A DNA stretch of 64,000 bases from Cololabis saira. Taxonomy: Eukaryota > Chordata > Actinopteri > Beloniformes > Belonidae. The notes beneath the pieces were generated by a model. That model did not search any database. It was not told where the DNA came from and was given only the letters and a program-made list of their open reading frames with translations. Each line of letters opens with the position of its first letter. The first letter of the stretch is position 1. This document shows positions 27,001 through 42,000 of the stretch, piece after piece. Made by a program: the position numbers and the translations under genes. The stretch lies in contig NC_084587.1 of the NCBI RefSeq assembly GCF_033807715.1, forward strand, positions 21,856,017 through 21,920,016, written 5' to 3'.

Positions 27001-30000
27001 TAAGACAAACATCAATAGCATGACCGCGTGATGGCGACATTTTCAAATAAGCGAGGAATTGATATGGATGCAGCAAAGCAGCAGTGGTTTGTGGAGGAGA
27101 CAACCTGTCTTTTAGCGATATGTTCCAGGGAGGGTGCTACGCGGATCAAGTACGTATTAGAGCAAATACGTTGTTGTCGTTTCAATTTTTGCGCCAATGC
27201 AAATGCAGCGGCGTAACTGATGTTTGCGGCGACGTAACTGAGGTCTGCAGCGGCGTAACTGATGTTTGCAGTGACGTAATGATGTGGCTCCCGTTAGCAC
27301 CCGAGCTATGAAAAAACAAACCGGTTCTCAGCTGGTTCGCAAGTTGAACGAGTTGTGAACCAGAACCAGCACTGGCCCAGAACCAGCTCTGGAACTGGTT
27401 CGATGGAAAAGGAGTATAAGTGTGGGCAGGTTTATGACGTCACTGCTACATTATGTCCAATGTAAGAGTTTGCTCTTTAAGGAGGTGGTTAATCTCAAAA
27501 AACAACAAAATATATCACAGCCAATTAAGTGACAGTTTCAAAGCACTGAAATAGAGTTGGCCCAGGTCACTTAAGCAGAATCCCAAGAAAGGATCAAACC
27601 CTTTGTAACAGGGCAGGAGTTCATACATGAGCATCCAAGATCCGCTATTTGAAACACCCAAGATGGCTGCAGAATTACTAAAAACACCTTGGATGAACAA
27701 ATTTTAACTACAAAACTGACAATATTTATTCACCAGAGTTCCTTCTCTGCTGTACAGCATTTGAATCTAGCAGAACCAGATTAATCCTTTGTATCGAAGA
27801 GGAAAATAATTTAAAAAGGCTGGCCATGCTAATTATAACATTATCTGGAATCAACAAAGCTCTCAACAACACAGAGGAGTGTGTTGGAACACTTTGACGT
27901 GGATATAATGGGAATCCAACAGCCAAGCATCTTGTTAGAGGACAACCTCTCTGTCTCCCAAGTCACAGCCTAACAATAATAGTTAGTTAACCACAGTGTA
28001 CGCACAAAAGTAACCATTTTACAGAAGACATGCACTGTATCAGATTTAGCTTGATCTGAAGAATACATAGTAATTATAGATACAATAGCTAAATATCCAA
28101 TTACTGTAAATCTTTTTTTTTTTGCAAAACAATCTGACACTTCTAACTGTTTATTCAAATAAGCCTGATTAACTTTTTAAAGATAAGGCTAATCTTTCAG
28201 GAACAATCAAGCAACAGAAGGAGTTTCAGAAGTACTGAAAAGTTTGCTTGTACAGATAATTTACTTTAAACAAAAGTACTTCGGATGACTTAAATGAACA
28301 GAGGGGGAACAAACATTTTAATATCACAAAGTGTGATAATCCAGTTTGACATCAAAACCTTAAACAAAACCCTTTTTTAAGACAAAATCCTTTCAATTGT
28401 CTGTTGCATCATGAAGAAGTAATAAATAAAATATCATAAAAACTGTTTTGGTGCAAGTTTGATCATTTTCAACTCGTATGTGATGAGTCATTTTGTTATA
28501 GAGGTCATTAATTGAAACGGTAATGTGAAATTTAGTGAAATTAGTAACTCATCTATGTGTTGATGTGTCAATAGGTGTAGTTTTTCAAGATGTTTTCTGC
28601 AATCACCTATCAAAATAAATTGCCCACTGGGCAAGGAGTTAAAGTAAGAACAATTTTATTGGTCATTTACAAGGCTGGTATTACATTTGCTGAGAGCATC
28701 GCTGTCGTTGCCGTGGTTACCTCACGATTTTGACAATGCTGTAAAGATTTCTCATTAAGTTTACTTGTTATTAAAGATTACAATCCTTTTGATAAAGGTT
28801 CTTAAACTTAAATTTAACCGCCTACCCACACAGGATCTGGAAAATCATTATATCCACACATCTTTCTTTTCTTTTTTAACAGTTTTGCCCTTGCTGATGC
28901 AGGAAACCCATCATCAAATTCCTTTTAAACAGCGGATATTGGCTCCCGGCTCCCCTGCCCCAGTCCAGGAAAAAATAAAAAACTCTCCATATCTGCGAGT
29001 AACACTGAACAATAATGCTTTTCTTAGCTACACCACCAAAAAGTCTTGAGTAACTGAAATTGTAATATCTTTTCCAAAAGTTCAAGGCATCATTGTGATG
29101 AATTAGTTTAAATGTCAATAATTATTGAGTTATTTGCAATACTTATCTGTGTCAGAGCAGTGTTAAACTGCAGGTGGTGCACATACTGACTTCTATATGT
29201 TGTCTTATGATGTATGTTAAGTGTCCCGTAACGACTAAAATGACAGTTCCCAGCTCTTACATCTGACAAGTGACATAAATCTCCTTGATGAGAGCTAAAC
29301 TACGCAGACTGGATTCGCTCCATTCTTGTTCATTAATTATTCTCGCTGTGCCCAATAACGTATGTGACAAAGGAGCGAAGCAGTTTAGGAAATGCAACGC
29401 CTGTCCTCCATCTGACAATCTGGAGGTTAAATCAGGGTTGGCGCTCGCTGGATCCCAGGTCCGTCCCCTGATCCTTTGATTCTAACCAAAGGCCCGTCGA
29501 CTTCATTATCAGCACATCACTACAACATTCATCTTTTGAAATCTGCTTTCAGACACTATCTTGAGCTGAACAAATGCAAAAAATTGCTTTCTTTTCAAAA
29601 GAAATAACTGTTAAATCAAAACACATCAAGAGGATTAATGCAATCTACAAGCACATCTGGAATCATCACTTTAAGAGCTATCCATGCCTTTTTCATGAAA
29701 ACCAAGTGTGATCGTAAAAAAATTTTTAGATATGTTTATGAGATATAAAATATAACAACAAATGACGAAAACCTAGCAAAATTCAAATCATATTTATGTG
29801 GTCATTTATTTATTTTTTTTTATTTATGTATTTTTATATATGTAAACCTACATTTTTAAGTCACATTCAGATTTATTGACTCTTTTTTAGTTCTGTATTG
29901 AACAGATCAGCGCTGTAAGGCCCTCAAAACCCCTGTTTGAACCTATCAAGGTAGAGATCCAACTCCCCCAGCCATCTGCAGCCCTTCCGCTGTCAACATC

Positions 30001-33000
30001 AGAGAAAGTCCTGTCACCTTTTGTCAAGCTAAAATCCTACGACTGTTGGGTAGACTTTACTTGACATCTCCATTGAAACAAACATCAAGACCAGATGTCC
30101 GCATGTTCCTCCTGGAAGCAGCTAGTTCCAGTGACGACGATGAAAATGTACACGAGTGATCTGGGACTCCTGGATCCGGGAGTCGCAATTTCCAGGAGGA
30201 AATCTGAGGATGACCATCAAGCGGAGCAATTCTGGGTCAAAGTTCTTTAACAGCACAGCGATGGGGAGAAACGTTTTAAAGATCTGGCCCTGCAATGTGC
30301 CCGAGGGATGCCGATGTAAAAAAGGAGCTTTCGGAACTTAATTCTGAAAGATTGCCACTAACATACTGTTCATTCACTGTAGCTTCAGAAGACAGCACAT
30401 TCGCTTTAAAGACTTAATTCCAAGTCAGTAGATGTTGCAGCGATGTGATGTTGGAGGAGATGGGTGGGAGACAGTGCGGAGGAGGAGAGGGATGACCTCC
30501 TTTTATATAGTAAACATTTTTAATAGGCTTTAATATGATTTCACAAATTAGGCTATTTTTAGATGACAAAAACAAGCATAGCGTGCTTATAAACCAATAT
30601 GCGCTTACAAGCTTCTGATCTATTTGAGTTTGCTGTGTTTTTGCTCTGAATTGTAGGCGTCCTTCCCTGCGTTTTTCCATGTCCCTTTCTGTTTTGCCTG
30701 TGACACATGAGAATGCCCTGGAACTATCCTTTGAAATATCTAAGAAATCGCCCTCAATTCCATAAAATAAAAGACCAAAAAAAACTTTGCTCTGAAGCAT
30801 CGACATTTTTATTCTGTTCATTATATGTCCAATTCAACACCTGGAGCCCTGGAAACTGTTAAAATACTATATTTCAGTTTATAGACTGAAACTTTTAACA
30901 CAACAATAGAGCCATGTCGCTAACTGGCTAATAAAATCTCTTGCCTCATAAACTCAGATACGGTTTAATTGGTCTCCTTTGTGTGAGGAGGAGCTGTTTC
31001 TAAGGGTAACATGGAAGTCGCTGGCTACGCTGTCATCCCTGCTCAGTGGGCAGTCAGCTGTGCAGCTCTGGGGACCAGGCTAATCAAGCTTGTGACCATT
31101 GTGGGTTAGATGAATTAGCCGCATCAGATCCCCATCTGTACATCCAGGTGGGCTGGCTTTGTGAAAGAGGGGCAGGATGCCAGCAGGACTGACCATCATC
31201 TAGCCCCTATCTCATCTTTTAATCTTTCCTGCTCCTTTTTTTTCCGCTTTTAGTCACCTCTCTCTGCTCCTTTCATTGCTTCAGAAGACAAGCCGCCAAT
31301 GTGCTCTGTCCTTAAAAAGCTCTGCCTGAGGACGAGTTGAAAAAAAAAGAGGAAAGACCAGAGACTACATCGACCAGTGTTGAGGGAAAAAAAGAAAGAA
31401 ATAGGGGTTTATTGGATCAATGTAGGTCTGTTTAGGGATGTTAAGGGTTTCATCATTATGGTGTCATAGAGCTAGGGGGCACAGCGGGCTTTATTAACCG
31501 ATCCACACTTCCAGCATGTGTAGACACAGAGGAGAATTGGACGCATGCTGTGTGAGCAGGGGAATCAGTCGGAGAGGAGACTGAATTGGACAAGTGAGTC
31601 ATGTCTGACAGGAATAAAAAAAAAAAATAAAAAAAATAAATCCAATACGTCTTCTTACGTTGCAATCATTACTTTAAACCAAAGACATGATAACAAAAAA
31701 AGGATGAAAACCTTCTTCTAAGGAAGAAAACTTCCAGGTTGCAGACACATAACCTTCCTCAAACAGATAACGCTGAGATTATGTACAACATGCCTGTGTT
31801 ACAATATCGCTGTATTACAGCTGTTATTACAATAACTCTGTCACATATAAACGTTTCTCGGGTTAAAATATTCAGCTCTTGGCCTCAAGCTTTAGGTGTC
31901 CCAGCTGTGAAATATTAAACCTCCAATTATGTGATAGCTGGCAGAGAAGAGACGACACAAGTGGAGGTAATTTAAATGTCCTCATAATGAGATTATGTCC
32001 GTGTGTTCATTCATGGCTAGTAAACAATGAAAGAGGGGATGATTAAATAATATTGCTTACTACGACATCTGATGGGTTTGTTGAGATCAGCGCATCATTG
32101 AAAGTGGAAGATGTGCAAGGTTTTTGTTTTCTCTTTCTCTTGAGGAAATAGAAAAATGACCAAAGTGATCCGCCCACCTCTAGTTTGACATGACGCATAA
32201 CAATCTCCTGGCTCAGCAATGACCTTCAATTACAGGTGCAAGACTTCAGCTGTGATATAAATGCACAATTAATCCTGTGCTCGTAGCCGAGAGCACACCT
32301 GCAAAACCAGTTATAGAAACTGAAATTGTAGAAAATGCTAAGTGGGATAATTTTATTTGGTTTACTCTTTTATCAGTTATCTTACTTAACAACTGAGAAA
32401 TGTCAAAGTTTTAGCATTTTGACTAGAAGAGGTTTACTGTGGTATACTGCATGCATGTGTATTAAATTATGCTCAATCTCTTCATGTGCTGCCATTTATT
32501 TATTCTGGTAATGATGGTTTTACTCTGTGTCATCTCTGTCTTTGCTCATCTGTCCCTTTTTGTGTAAACCTCAAATCCTATTACTGTAACTATCAGCAGT
32601 TAATCTGCAGCAGTTCATTCACTTATGCAAATGTTAAAGCGAGATTGGATAAGAAGGGAGATGGGCAGGTTATCCAGCATGTACTGCAGCACCTGGGCCG
32701 GACGAGGGACGACCATCCTCAACATCCACCTCCTTAGAGCTCAGTTAGGCAGCAAGCAGGCTTAGATCTCTTTATATTACTTTTCAGGTGGTCAAAGCAA
32801 TGAGGAACAGGCAAATATCTCATCAAGACTATGAGAGCAAATGTGTATAAAAATTAATGACCATCCATAATTTTCCCGAGCTCATAGAAAGCTAAAGAAT
32901 TGTGAGGTCAAGTTATAGCAAGCAGCAAATGCAGGGTGATTGTTCAGTTCATGAAGTTTTGTGATTCATAATAAGATGTAATTTGTAGTATTTTATGAAT

Positions 33001-36000
33001 TTACTGGAGCAGAAAAACAAATTAAATAGATGTACAACCTGTTGCTTTTCCGACGTATAAAAAGAGTGCTTGCTTTAAATGTTTAAAAGTAATGAGAAGT
33101 GCTTCCTATGATGTAAAACATTTACAAAAGTTGTGTAACGAATATTTGCATCCAGTGTGTTTTTGTTTGCAGGTGCCGTTAACTTATGTCCTGTCTTTAT
33201 GTGCACTGTCCAGGTTCACTCAAACAAAACACGGAGGAGCACAATGGTACAGACACAATCCATTTGTCCATGATGAGACCTGTGTTGCTATGGAAACCCT
33301 TTGACAGCAACCTCCTTCTAAGGTGCCATTGACGCAAATCACCAAAAAAGTAATTATTTTTCTCCATCTCTCATTTCTAATTTCTATGATCTTCATTGAA
33401 CAATATATTTCTTTAATATCAATACGAGGTCACACTGGAAATGATTACCGTCATTATTGACAGGGCTTCATTCCTTCACGTACTTCTGCAACACATCACA
33501 AAGGTAAACTGGCTTCATAAACTGTAAACTCTGATTTTTGAAGAAGTTATGCAGCTAGTTTTTAAAAATAATTGTAATTTAATGTACTTGACTAATACTT
33601 GAGGAACAAAGCATCATTTTAGAAGAAAAACACACTATTAGCGTAAAATATTAAAGTATTAGCACTCATAAACACCAAATATCTGGGCTTTTTTAACCAT
33701 TTGTATTTCTAACTGTTTACATGAATGCATGTCTAAGCAATAATACAAATGTATATGCATGCGCGTATTCATACCAGTAATCTTGTCCAGTTCAGCCAAA
33801 GTCTCCTGGTAGGAGCTGATTATTCCTCCGTATTGAGCCATCACCTCCTTTCTTAAGTTGTCCCAGTGAGGAGAGAGTTCCCCTAACTCCCTCAGATCCT
33901 GCACCCTGCAGACAAACACAGATCTGTGATGAACATTAAGATTATAATGCATATCAAGAGATAATCACTACAAATTCCACAAATCCTTGCACGCTTACAC
34001 GGTACAAAACAGTTTGAGAGAGAAGAGTAATGCAGCAGTGTTGAATCACATTTATGCTTTTCAGCTTCAAATCATTAATTTTTTTTTGTTAGAGCTTGAA
34101 AAATGATTAACAGTCCTGGTAAAACCTGTGTTCAAGGTTGCTTTAATGAATCTGGTCCATTTGTAGACACAGTACTTCAAAGCATTTTGTTCTGAGACAG
34201 AAAAAAACATTTCATAAACCTAAGCTTGTGGGGTTCACTCATTCACTCAACCATATCAAATACCTTCCCACCTCTCTGTGTTCTTATACCGCAATGTACA
34301 AACATGTCCAAACACGTTGAAGGCAAAATCACCTCTGCTCCTGGTTGTAGAAAATAATGGTGGCTCAGCATGAGTGTGTTTATTTGTGCCTGTGTTGGTG
34401 TAGGAGCTAATCTCCAGCTTCTTTCTTTGCCCGATTATTTGCACAAAAAAGGAAATACAAAGATGTACAGATATCAGTCTGCCCTCCAGCACCCACTGAA
34501 AATGAATTGTAGTCATATTAAAGATAATAAAGATGTTTATGTTCTCAACAGGGCAGCAATCACTCTGCCATATGCATTGCTTTCATGATAGCAGCATCAG
34601 TACTTATTGATCACGGCTCAGATATGTTGCATACAATATATAATATGTGTTCAGGTGAAAGCGTACGTGCGTAAAAAACGGTTCAACTAACTGTTACAGA
34701 GAGGTATACTTACTTCAAGGTATAATGCAATGAATATACTTTTGTGTATAAATCAGTGGGTGCAGACCGTCTCAGTAGAATATTTTATTGTTTCTTTCAT
34801 GTAAATTATTTTAGATCACTTTGAAATACAAAGCGGATGATGATTAAAAATAACCCCACAGGTAGACGAGGGAGTGTGTGGGAATCTCATGATAAAAAGT
34901 TACGAGTAGTCAATATTTTAAAGGACTGGGTTTCTTAAAAATACATAGATAGATAAAGTATTCATGCATCCATCCACCAATTAGTCCTCTGTGGGGACTT
35001 CAGCTAACCTTCCAGTCCCAGCTGAGACTGTGTAACAGCCAATAAGCTGTTGATTTATCAAAGGAAAAAAACTAAAAGTTCACCTGGTAAGCATTATATA
35101 AGAAAAGTGAACCAAATTGTGTGCATGGGTAGACATTGAGTAGCACATTTGCAAATGACAGAAGAAGATACATACAAACATAGAGAAAAAGAAGAGAAGG
35201 GAAAAAAGGTAAATCACAAATGAAACAGTTTATTATCTTTCTCTAAGTCTAAGCAAGCAGGGAGCTTGAAAGAAGCTATAAGCAGAGAGGTGCCACATGC
35301 TGAGTGACTCTGTCAACACACTCCGCAAGCGTTATAAGTTGGTTATGCTCGGGAAATACAATGATAGACAGCTTCCCAACAAAGGAAACTTATACCACAT
35401 TACTTTGAGGAAAGGACACGAACTGGCAGCAGGACATGCATGTTTTTTTGTTCCCAGTGTTTCTACTCACACTTTCAAGTGTGGGCCAGTGCTGAGTTTG
35501 GAACTGGGCTTTCTGTTTCCACTGACAAAGAACTGGCAGAAAAAAACCGTTCCAAGGTAGCACCAACTCTTTGCTGGGCTAGAGGAAAGAACCGCCTACG
35601 TAGGCGGAGGGGGCTGAGTTGTTAAGACCAACGGCAATAGCATGACTGCGAGACAGCGACATTTTCAAATAATTGATTAATCAATATGGATGCAGCAAAG
35701 CAGCTGTGGTTTCTGGAGGAGACAACCTGTCTTTTAGTGATATGGTCCACGAAGGGTGCTACATGGACCAAGTCCGTATTAGAGCAAATATGTTGTTGAG
35801 GCCTATACTTTTGCGCCAACGCAGCGACGTAACTGATGTTTACAGCAACGTAATTGACATTTGCAGTGACGTAATGACATGGCTCCCCTTAGCACCCGAG
35901 CTATGGAAAAACAAACCGGTTCTCAGCTGGTTTGCAAGTTGAACGAGTTGTGTGACCAGCACCAGCCCAGAACCAGCCCTAGAATCGGTTTGGTGGAAAA

Positions 36001-39000
36001 GGGGTAATAGAGAAACTTGCACCATAAAAGCACTTTTGAAAAATTAAGAGGGCAATGTTTTTAGATTGTCTGATTTGAATAAGACGTGATGTGACACATG
36101 AGAGTTGCAACAGTCCTCACCAAGCGCCATCGTTAACATTAATCCATTTCTTTAGACTATCCCTCTCACACATTTCACTACCTGTACATCAAATCACTCC
36201 ATTGTCACTTGATAGGCTGGTTATTAGCTAGAGCAGTGCTTTTCAACTTTTTTTGAGGCATGGTATATTTTTGGGGGGAAAAAAAAAGAGAAATCCTGCA
36301 TCACATCACCACCCAAAAATACCACCGCGACCTCATGCACCAAACACTAATGTTTTAAATTAAGGCATTAAGTCGCCACCTACTGCTCCCCTGACACGAA
36401 AGAGTGTTTAATTACTCTGATAGCCACTACACTTCAGGCACAGCTGCTTAACAATGGAAAGTTATTTGCAGTAACTAAATATAGTCTTTGGGAACAGGAT
36501 TCTGATCATCTGCACAGTAGTAATTTCTCCTAAATGACCAGTTAACAGCTTTTGAAATTACAGAATACAGAATTCAAAAATGTTCTACTTTCCTATCAAT
36601 AATAAAAGAGCTTGTTTTTTTGTTCTGCATGATCTTTTACCAAGTAATATAATTGCATTTTGCAGCCAAACAAGAAACATCTGTAATTATCCTGCAAGTC
36701 ATGCTATGTTTAAGCTCTGCAGCTCTGTTCAAAGAGAAAAATACATGTAAATGCTATAGGGCGTAATTGTATCTGGATTTCTCTTACTAACATGATAATC
36801 TGTAGTTTGGCATTTTGCCTGTGCACTATTATTTTCAAAGGTTTCTTTGCAAATGAAATCGTAAAATTAAGTGACAATGATCAATTAAAGAGTGAACTGA
36901 AACTGACTCGCACAAAGGACTGGTTAAAGAAATCTTTCTACAGTATATTACAGTCTCCTTTAAGTACAAGAAAATACAGTAAGTTTTATCCAGAGTTAAT
37001 TCAACTTCTTAGAAAGGCTTGAAAAGCAAACATAAAATAAAAAAAATGTTCTGATTGTTTTGAAAAAATGAATCCATCAAACAAGCACACCCAGTGCGGC
37101 TTCAGCTATGCGCTGTACACACACAGAACAAGTGAAAACAAAACATCAAAATGTCACACACTGATTTTAACACGCCAACCTGCAATCTTTGACATAAAAA
37201 CAGGAAGATTTTTTTCTTCCTTCACTGATAAAAAAACAAAGTTTTTTAATGACTGGGGTGTAATCCACTACTCACCCATATATATCTAACTACAGATTCA
37301 TTATTTTTTACATGGGCATGGATACTAGCAGGAGCCAAAGCATCGTCTCTGGAGAGATGAAGAAAAATGAGATACAAATGTGCTCTTATACTCAGATTAG
37401 AGGACGAGTTTAGACATCGGAGCTAACAAACAAAAGGAAGAAACATCCGTGATTACCGAGGAGCATAAGCAAACTAAGCCACCCACCATCCACTGCTGCA
37501 CTCACAACTTTGCAGCACCAACTGAATCATTAAAAACCCTGAGCTAGCACAACCGAGAGCTTGGCTGCCGGAATGAAAGCTAAATGGAGAAGCGCTGTGG
37601 AAAAAGACAACATTTAAAGAGGATTATAGGAAAGGTGCTTAAGCCACCAGCGTAGATCTACAGTGCACATGCCTGCTAATAAATAGACATTGTGCAGGGA
37701 AGACACGGTTTGGAGCCTGATGCCTGTTTATGAGCTGTATTATACAGATAAGACATTTCATAAAAAATCCATAATCATCCTCTAAATTCAGTTGTGACTT
37801 AAATGATCAGTTTGCAGAGCAGATCACCTTGAATTTAAACATCCCATCAGTTTGACAGGTGAACTGATGACAAAGCTTGTGGTAAATCACTCAATAACGC
37901 TCGATGATGTTTCTGTACACCTGTGTGTATGTGCATACATGTGAATGTGCGTGGTGTAGGGAGAGACTGCAGCTGTGTGGATGTTTCAGCATGTGAGCGT
38001 GTACTCGAGTGTGTCTGTGTGAAGCTCACAGTGTGCACAATGATTGCAACATCTCCTCCTACTACACAGTTGGTCATAGTCTTTGATTGCATGTTTTTGT
38101 GACTGTTATTTGTATTAGAGCATAAAATGGTTAATGTGAAGCCATGTGAGTGCGTTATGACTGTATTCTTTTGAGTGTTATGTTTGATACGTGTTGTTAG
38201 GGACAACAGGCCAGTTGCAGATGGATGTGTCTCGACAAACGCTGCTTTAGCCCGAGGGGAGGAGCTCTTTAATGCACTTGGGAACGCACGATTGAAGACT
38301 ACTGAAACAACCGTTCTCTGTTATTCTCTCCTCTCCTCATTAAAATTGAGAGAGACTTTAAAAAAAAAAATATATATATTAAATTTATATTCTTGACTTA
38401 GAAGCAGAAGTCCCATTTATTTTACATGGACAGGAAAGTTGACCTAGAAGTTTAACCTTCGTGTAAATTGTAAAAATAAATTACCAGTAAAAAGCAGTTG
38501 CGGCACACACTTAGGCACACACACATATGCATGAGGTCCAGTGCCTGAAGTGCCGCTGGATGTTCTACTGTACGTTACTTCAGTTGTGGACGGTAACATG
38601 AGAACAGCAGCTGGTCATTCACTCTGGCTTTCCTTCCTTCTTTTCGTTTGCCCCCACTTTTGTAACCACAGCACATGAATCTCATTGTTTTAGGGATATA
38701 TTGATTGTTTGGACAATTTTCCGCTGTGGCTATGTCCAGTGACAGCCACATCGAGCTCAGAGAAATCTGACTTTTTTTTTCTGTAAAGTAAACACGCCAT
38801 GCTCACAGTGGCATTGACAGAAATACTGACTCGCACATGCTCTTTCCACAGAGCATCACTCTTTGAATCACTCAGAGAAACTGGAGGAAACTCAGCATGT
38901 GACAGGCAAAGGCACTGTATCCAGAACCACCATTCATGAATGACTAATACAACCAGACAAGGGCAAAGGAACGCTTTGTTTGGAGATAAAATTCTCAAAA

Positions 39001-42000
39001 GTATTTAAAACTTTAGTATTTAAAAAAAAAAAACCCAACAAAATAAATAAATCCTTTGCTAACCTAGGCCGCTGAGGCAACGTCTGCAGCCTTAGAGGCT
39101 TCTGAGTCAGAGCATAACATATCAGATATGTGCTGTGAACTAACAAATCAATATTCCAAAAACATCAAATAAATAAATCTATTTGTCTGTGTCTGAATTT
39201 GGGTTGTATCAGTGAGCTTTGCAAAAACTATTTACACTTCTGTGATGGCAGCAATAACATAAGAGCATGCTCTGTCATTTTAGTGTAACATATGCTGCTT
39301 TTAAAGAGAAATATTTTCCTGAAATGTCCATTTTCTTGCATTTTTAACAAGATATTCCAGAACCACACTCATCAGCAGATATCCACAATAACAGAATGTC
39401 TTTCAGGGGTCTTGAGAAGGAACAGCTACAATACACAATGGTGAAAGCTTTACAGCGCCAAATTATTTTAATTTCTTTTTTTTTGGATTACGTTGCAGGT
39501 CTGAAATGCAGCTCGACATGCACATTAACAAAAGAGATAAACTTGATCGGTTACAACACAAAATATCTTGGGTCCAAGCTCTCTAAAGTGAAATAAAAAC
39601 ACATGAAAAGGTCTGAATTGAGGTTGTAACAATCACGACTAATAAAGCAAAGCAGTTTCTTTCTTCTTTTCCATTTGTAAGGGTTGCTGTGGCGGATCAT
39701 TGTTTTACGCATATTGACTTGGTATAGGTCTCAGAAAATTGTGCGTATCAGAAATTGTTGTCTATGAAATTAGGCAGGTCGGAATGAAATCAGCAATTGG
39801 AACTGGCCCAAAAAAACCTGCAATCTGTGCAACTGAGCAGAGGTTACATTATTACCCTAAGGAGGAAAAAGGGTAATGTTAATTTTATTCATCTAGCTTT
39901 TTAAGTAGGTTACTTAAGATTGCACATATATAATTAAAAGAAGAACAACTTTAACTCTAGCATGGTTGATAATTTTCCACTGTTTGTTCAATTGCTGCTT
40001 GAACAAAACACAAATGAACTAACTGATTCAACACGAAACATCAGTGAGAACCAAAAGATGAAGAAAACGTACCTTCTCATGTCCTCCTGGATGTAGAGCG
40101 AGAGCAGCTGTTTGGGGATGCTGAATGACAAAGTGCACTCTTCCATTTGTTCCCGCACAAGCATCCATTTGCTGTCTATTGTCTGAAATCTGTACACCTT
40201 GCATACTGGGTTCCTGAACACTGTGAGCAAGGGGGGAAAGAAAGGGAGAGCGTTATGCTGATTTATCGGACAAAGTAGAAAATATCACATTCTTGTTGAA
40301 GGAATTCTTTTTCAATGTCACAAATAGCAACCTGAATGGCTTGAACCTACAGTGACAGCTCAGCTTGCCACTAAGAATGCAAGAGAACAGAAGGAAAGTC
40401 TTCAAAAGTCACACCAGGTATGAAGGACAAATTAAATTCTGTAATCAATAAAAGTGTCTGCCATAGATAAGGCATTTCTCATCTTTCAAGGCCTCCTTTC
40501 TTGGTCTGCCTACTTCAGTGTCTGCACAGCTGACTGGAATGCAGACCAAGATATATGAACCCTGTCCTGTTCACCTTACCCTTATTATTTTCTATATTTT
40601 AATTCCAAATTTATTGTACAGCAGTAATGCCCACATTCTTTGACAGAATGTTGAAAATTAGTTCAACAACCCTCCCCCCAAAAAAACAGATTTACATTCA
40701 GCCCCTATTTCATTTTTGCAGGGAGTAATAGTAGCAATGGAGTGACTGGAAACAAAAAAAGAAAAAGCCCTAATGCCCTTATCTGCATGCTTGCAGCGGA
40801 ATGCAAGAAAGCCGGGAGCTTTAACTAGAGTTTACTACTCCTTTTCATTTGCAGAACTTCAGTAAGGAAGAAATTGCTCACTAAGTTGCAGCAGAAACAA
40901 CTGAAGGTGAAACATTGATAATCTCCTGGAAAATGGTCAAACAAGCGAGGAAGGAAAATGTTTTTGCTTTCATTTGAATGTGGGAGGAAGACTTTTGCTC
41001 TGTCTGGAAAGAGAAAACGGCGCCCTTAATAAAGTCATGCAAGAGAAATGTACCTGCAAATTGTTCTTTTTCTCAGATTTTTCTGACCGTGTACAAACCA
41101 TCAAGATAGAGATGGTGTTTGTGAGTTAAAACGGTGCAGGACTATGGGAGGTCTTATAGCAAACGCTTCAGAGGACGATTTAATATCCGCACTGGCTGGT
41201 TAGTCTGAAAAGTGATGTTTTTAATAAAAGCTGTCTTATGAGTGGTTTGTAAGCTTTAGAAAAAAAATATCAACAATATTTCAACAAAATAACTATTTGA
41301 ATTGTCCAATTGGAAAAAAAAAAGAAAAAATGGGAAAAAATATCTTATTTCCATCCTGTTGTCTTCTCTATTTAGAGCTTTCACACTGTGACGTTATCAT
41401 CACAAAAACCTGAATATCTTGGGGGGGGGTATTTCTGCAGCTGTTCTTGAGGTACTCTGTTCTTGGGTCTGTACTCTGCATCAGTGATATCAATGATACT
41501 TCAAACAACAATAGTCACCACTTAGAGCAGTTTGGATATCTGGCTACTGAAGGGCAAATTGAGTTTTATCTAATTCAGTTTAACCTCTTTAAACTTGAGA
41601 CCACATATTTTGTCATACACACTAATCTCAAACCACTGGTAATGGAAACAAAGGTGAAAAATAAAACACATCCTCTTTAAAGGGGACCTATAATGGCATC
41701 TAATACCTATTTTAAACAGGCCTTGAATGTCTTAAAAACAAGCTTTTGATTTTTTTTACTAAATAAATCAGAAATTCAGCCTCTGAGCCATGTCTTTATC
41801 ATCCCATTCTCTAACCTCATTATCTATGAGGGATTCTGAGTGGGCAGGGTGGCTATGATAATGAGGCTCTGTGCTGATTGGCTGCCTGAATGACACGTAG
41901 CAGGGGAGGGCACAAAGCATCGCTTGTGTTGGTTTTTACAACCAACAACAGAGCAATTCGCATGTCTAGCTCGAACAGACGCCATCACGATACACCGCTA

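Larger units (their letters stand above)
24598..33774 (-). other. inpp4b intron d/e
   Basis: The longest complete intron (9.2 kb) and the richest in mobile DNA from 24980 to 27420. I recognise nothing from 27450 to 33770, apart from short A/T tracts; open frames there are short and unsupported. Confidence 0.75.
33906..40072 (-). other. inpp4b intron c/d
   Basis: A 6.2-kb intron. It contains MITE copy 2 (35483-36007), a possible antisense LINE tail (34965-35040) and a possible hAT fragment (36232-36420). Nothing recognised from 36430 to 40070. Confidence 0.7.

Noticed and set aside
26746..27103. Two overlapping minus-strand open frames of 91 and 108 codons
   Set aside because: They lie across the inverted-repeat end of the MITE at 26831-27414 and have no recognised product.
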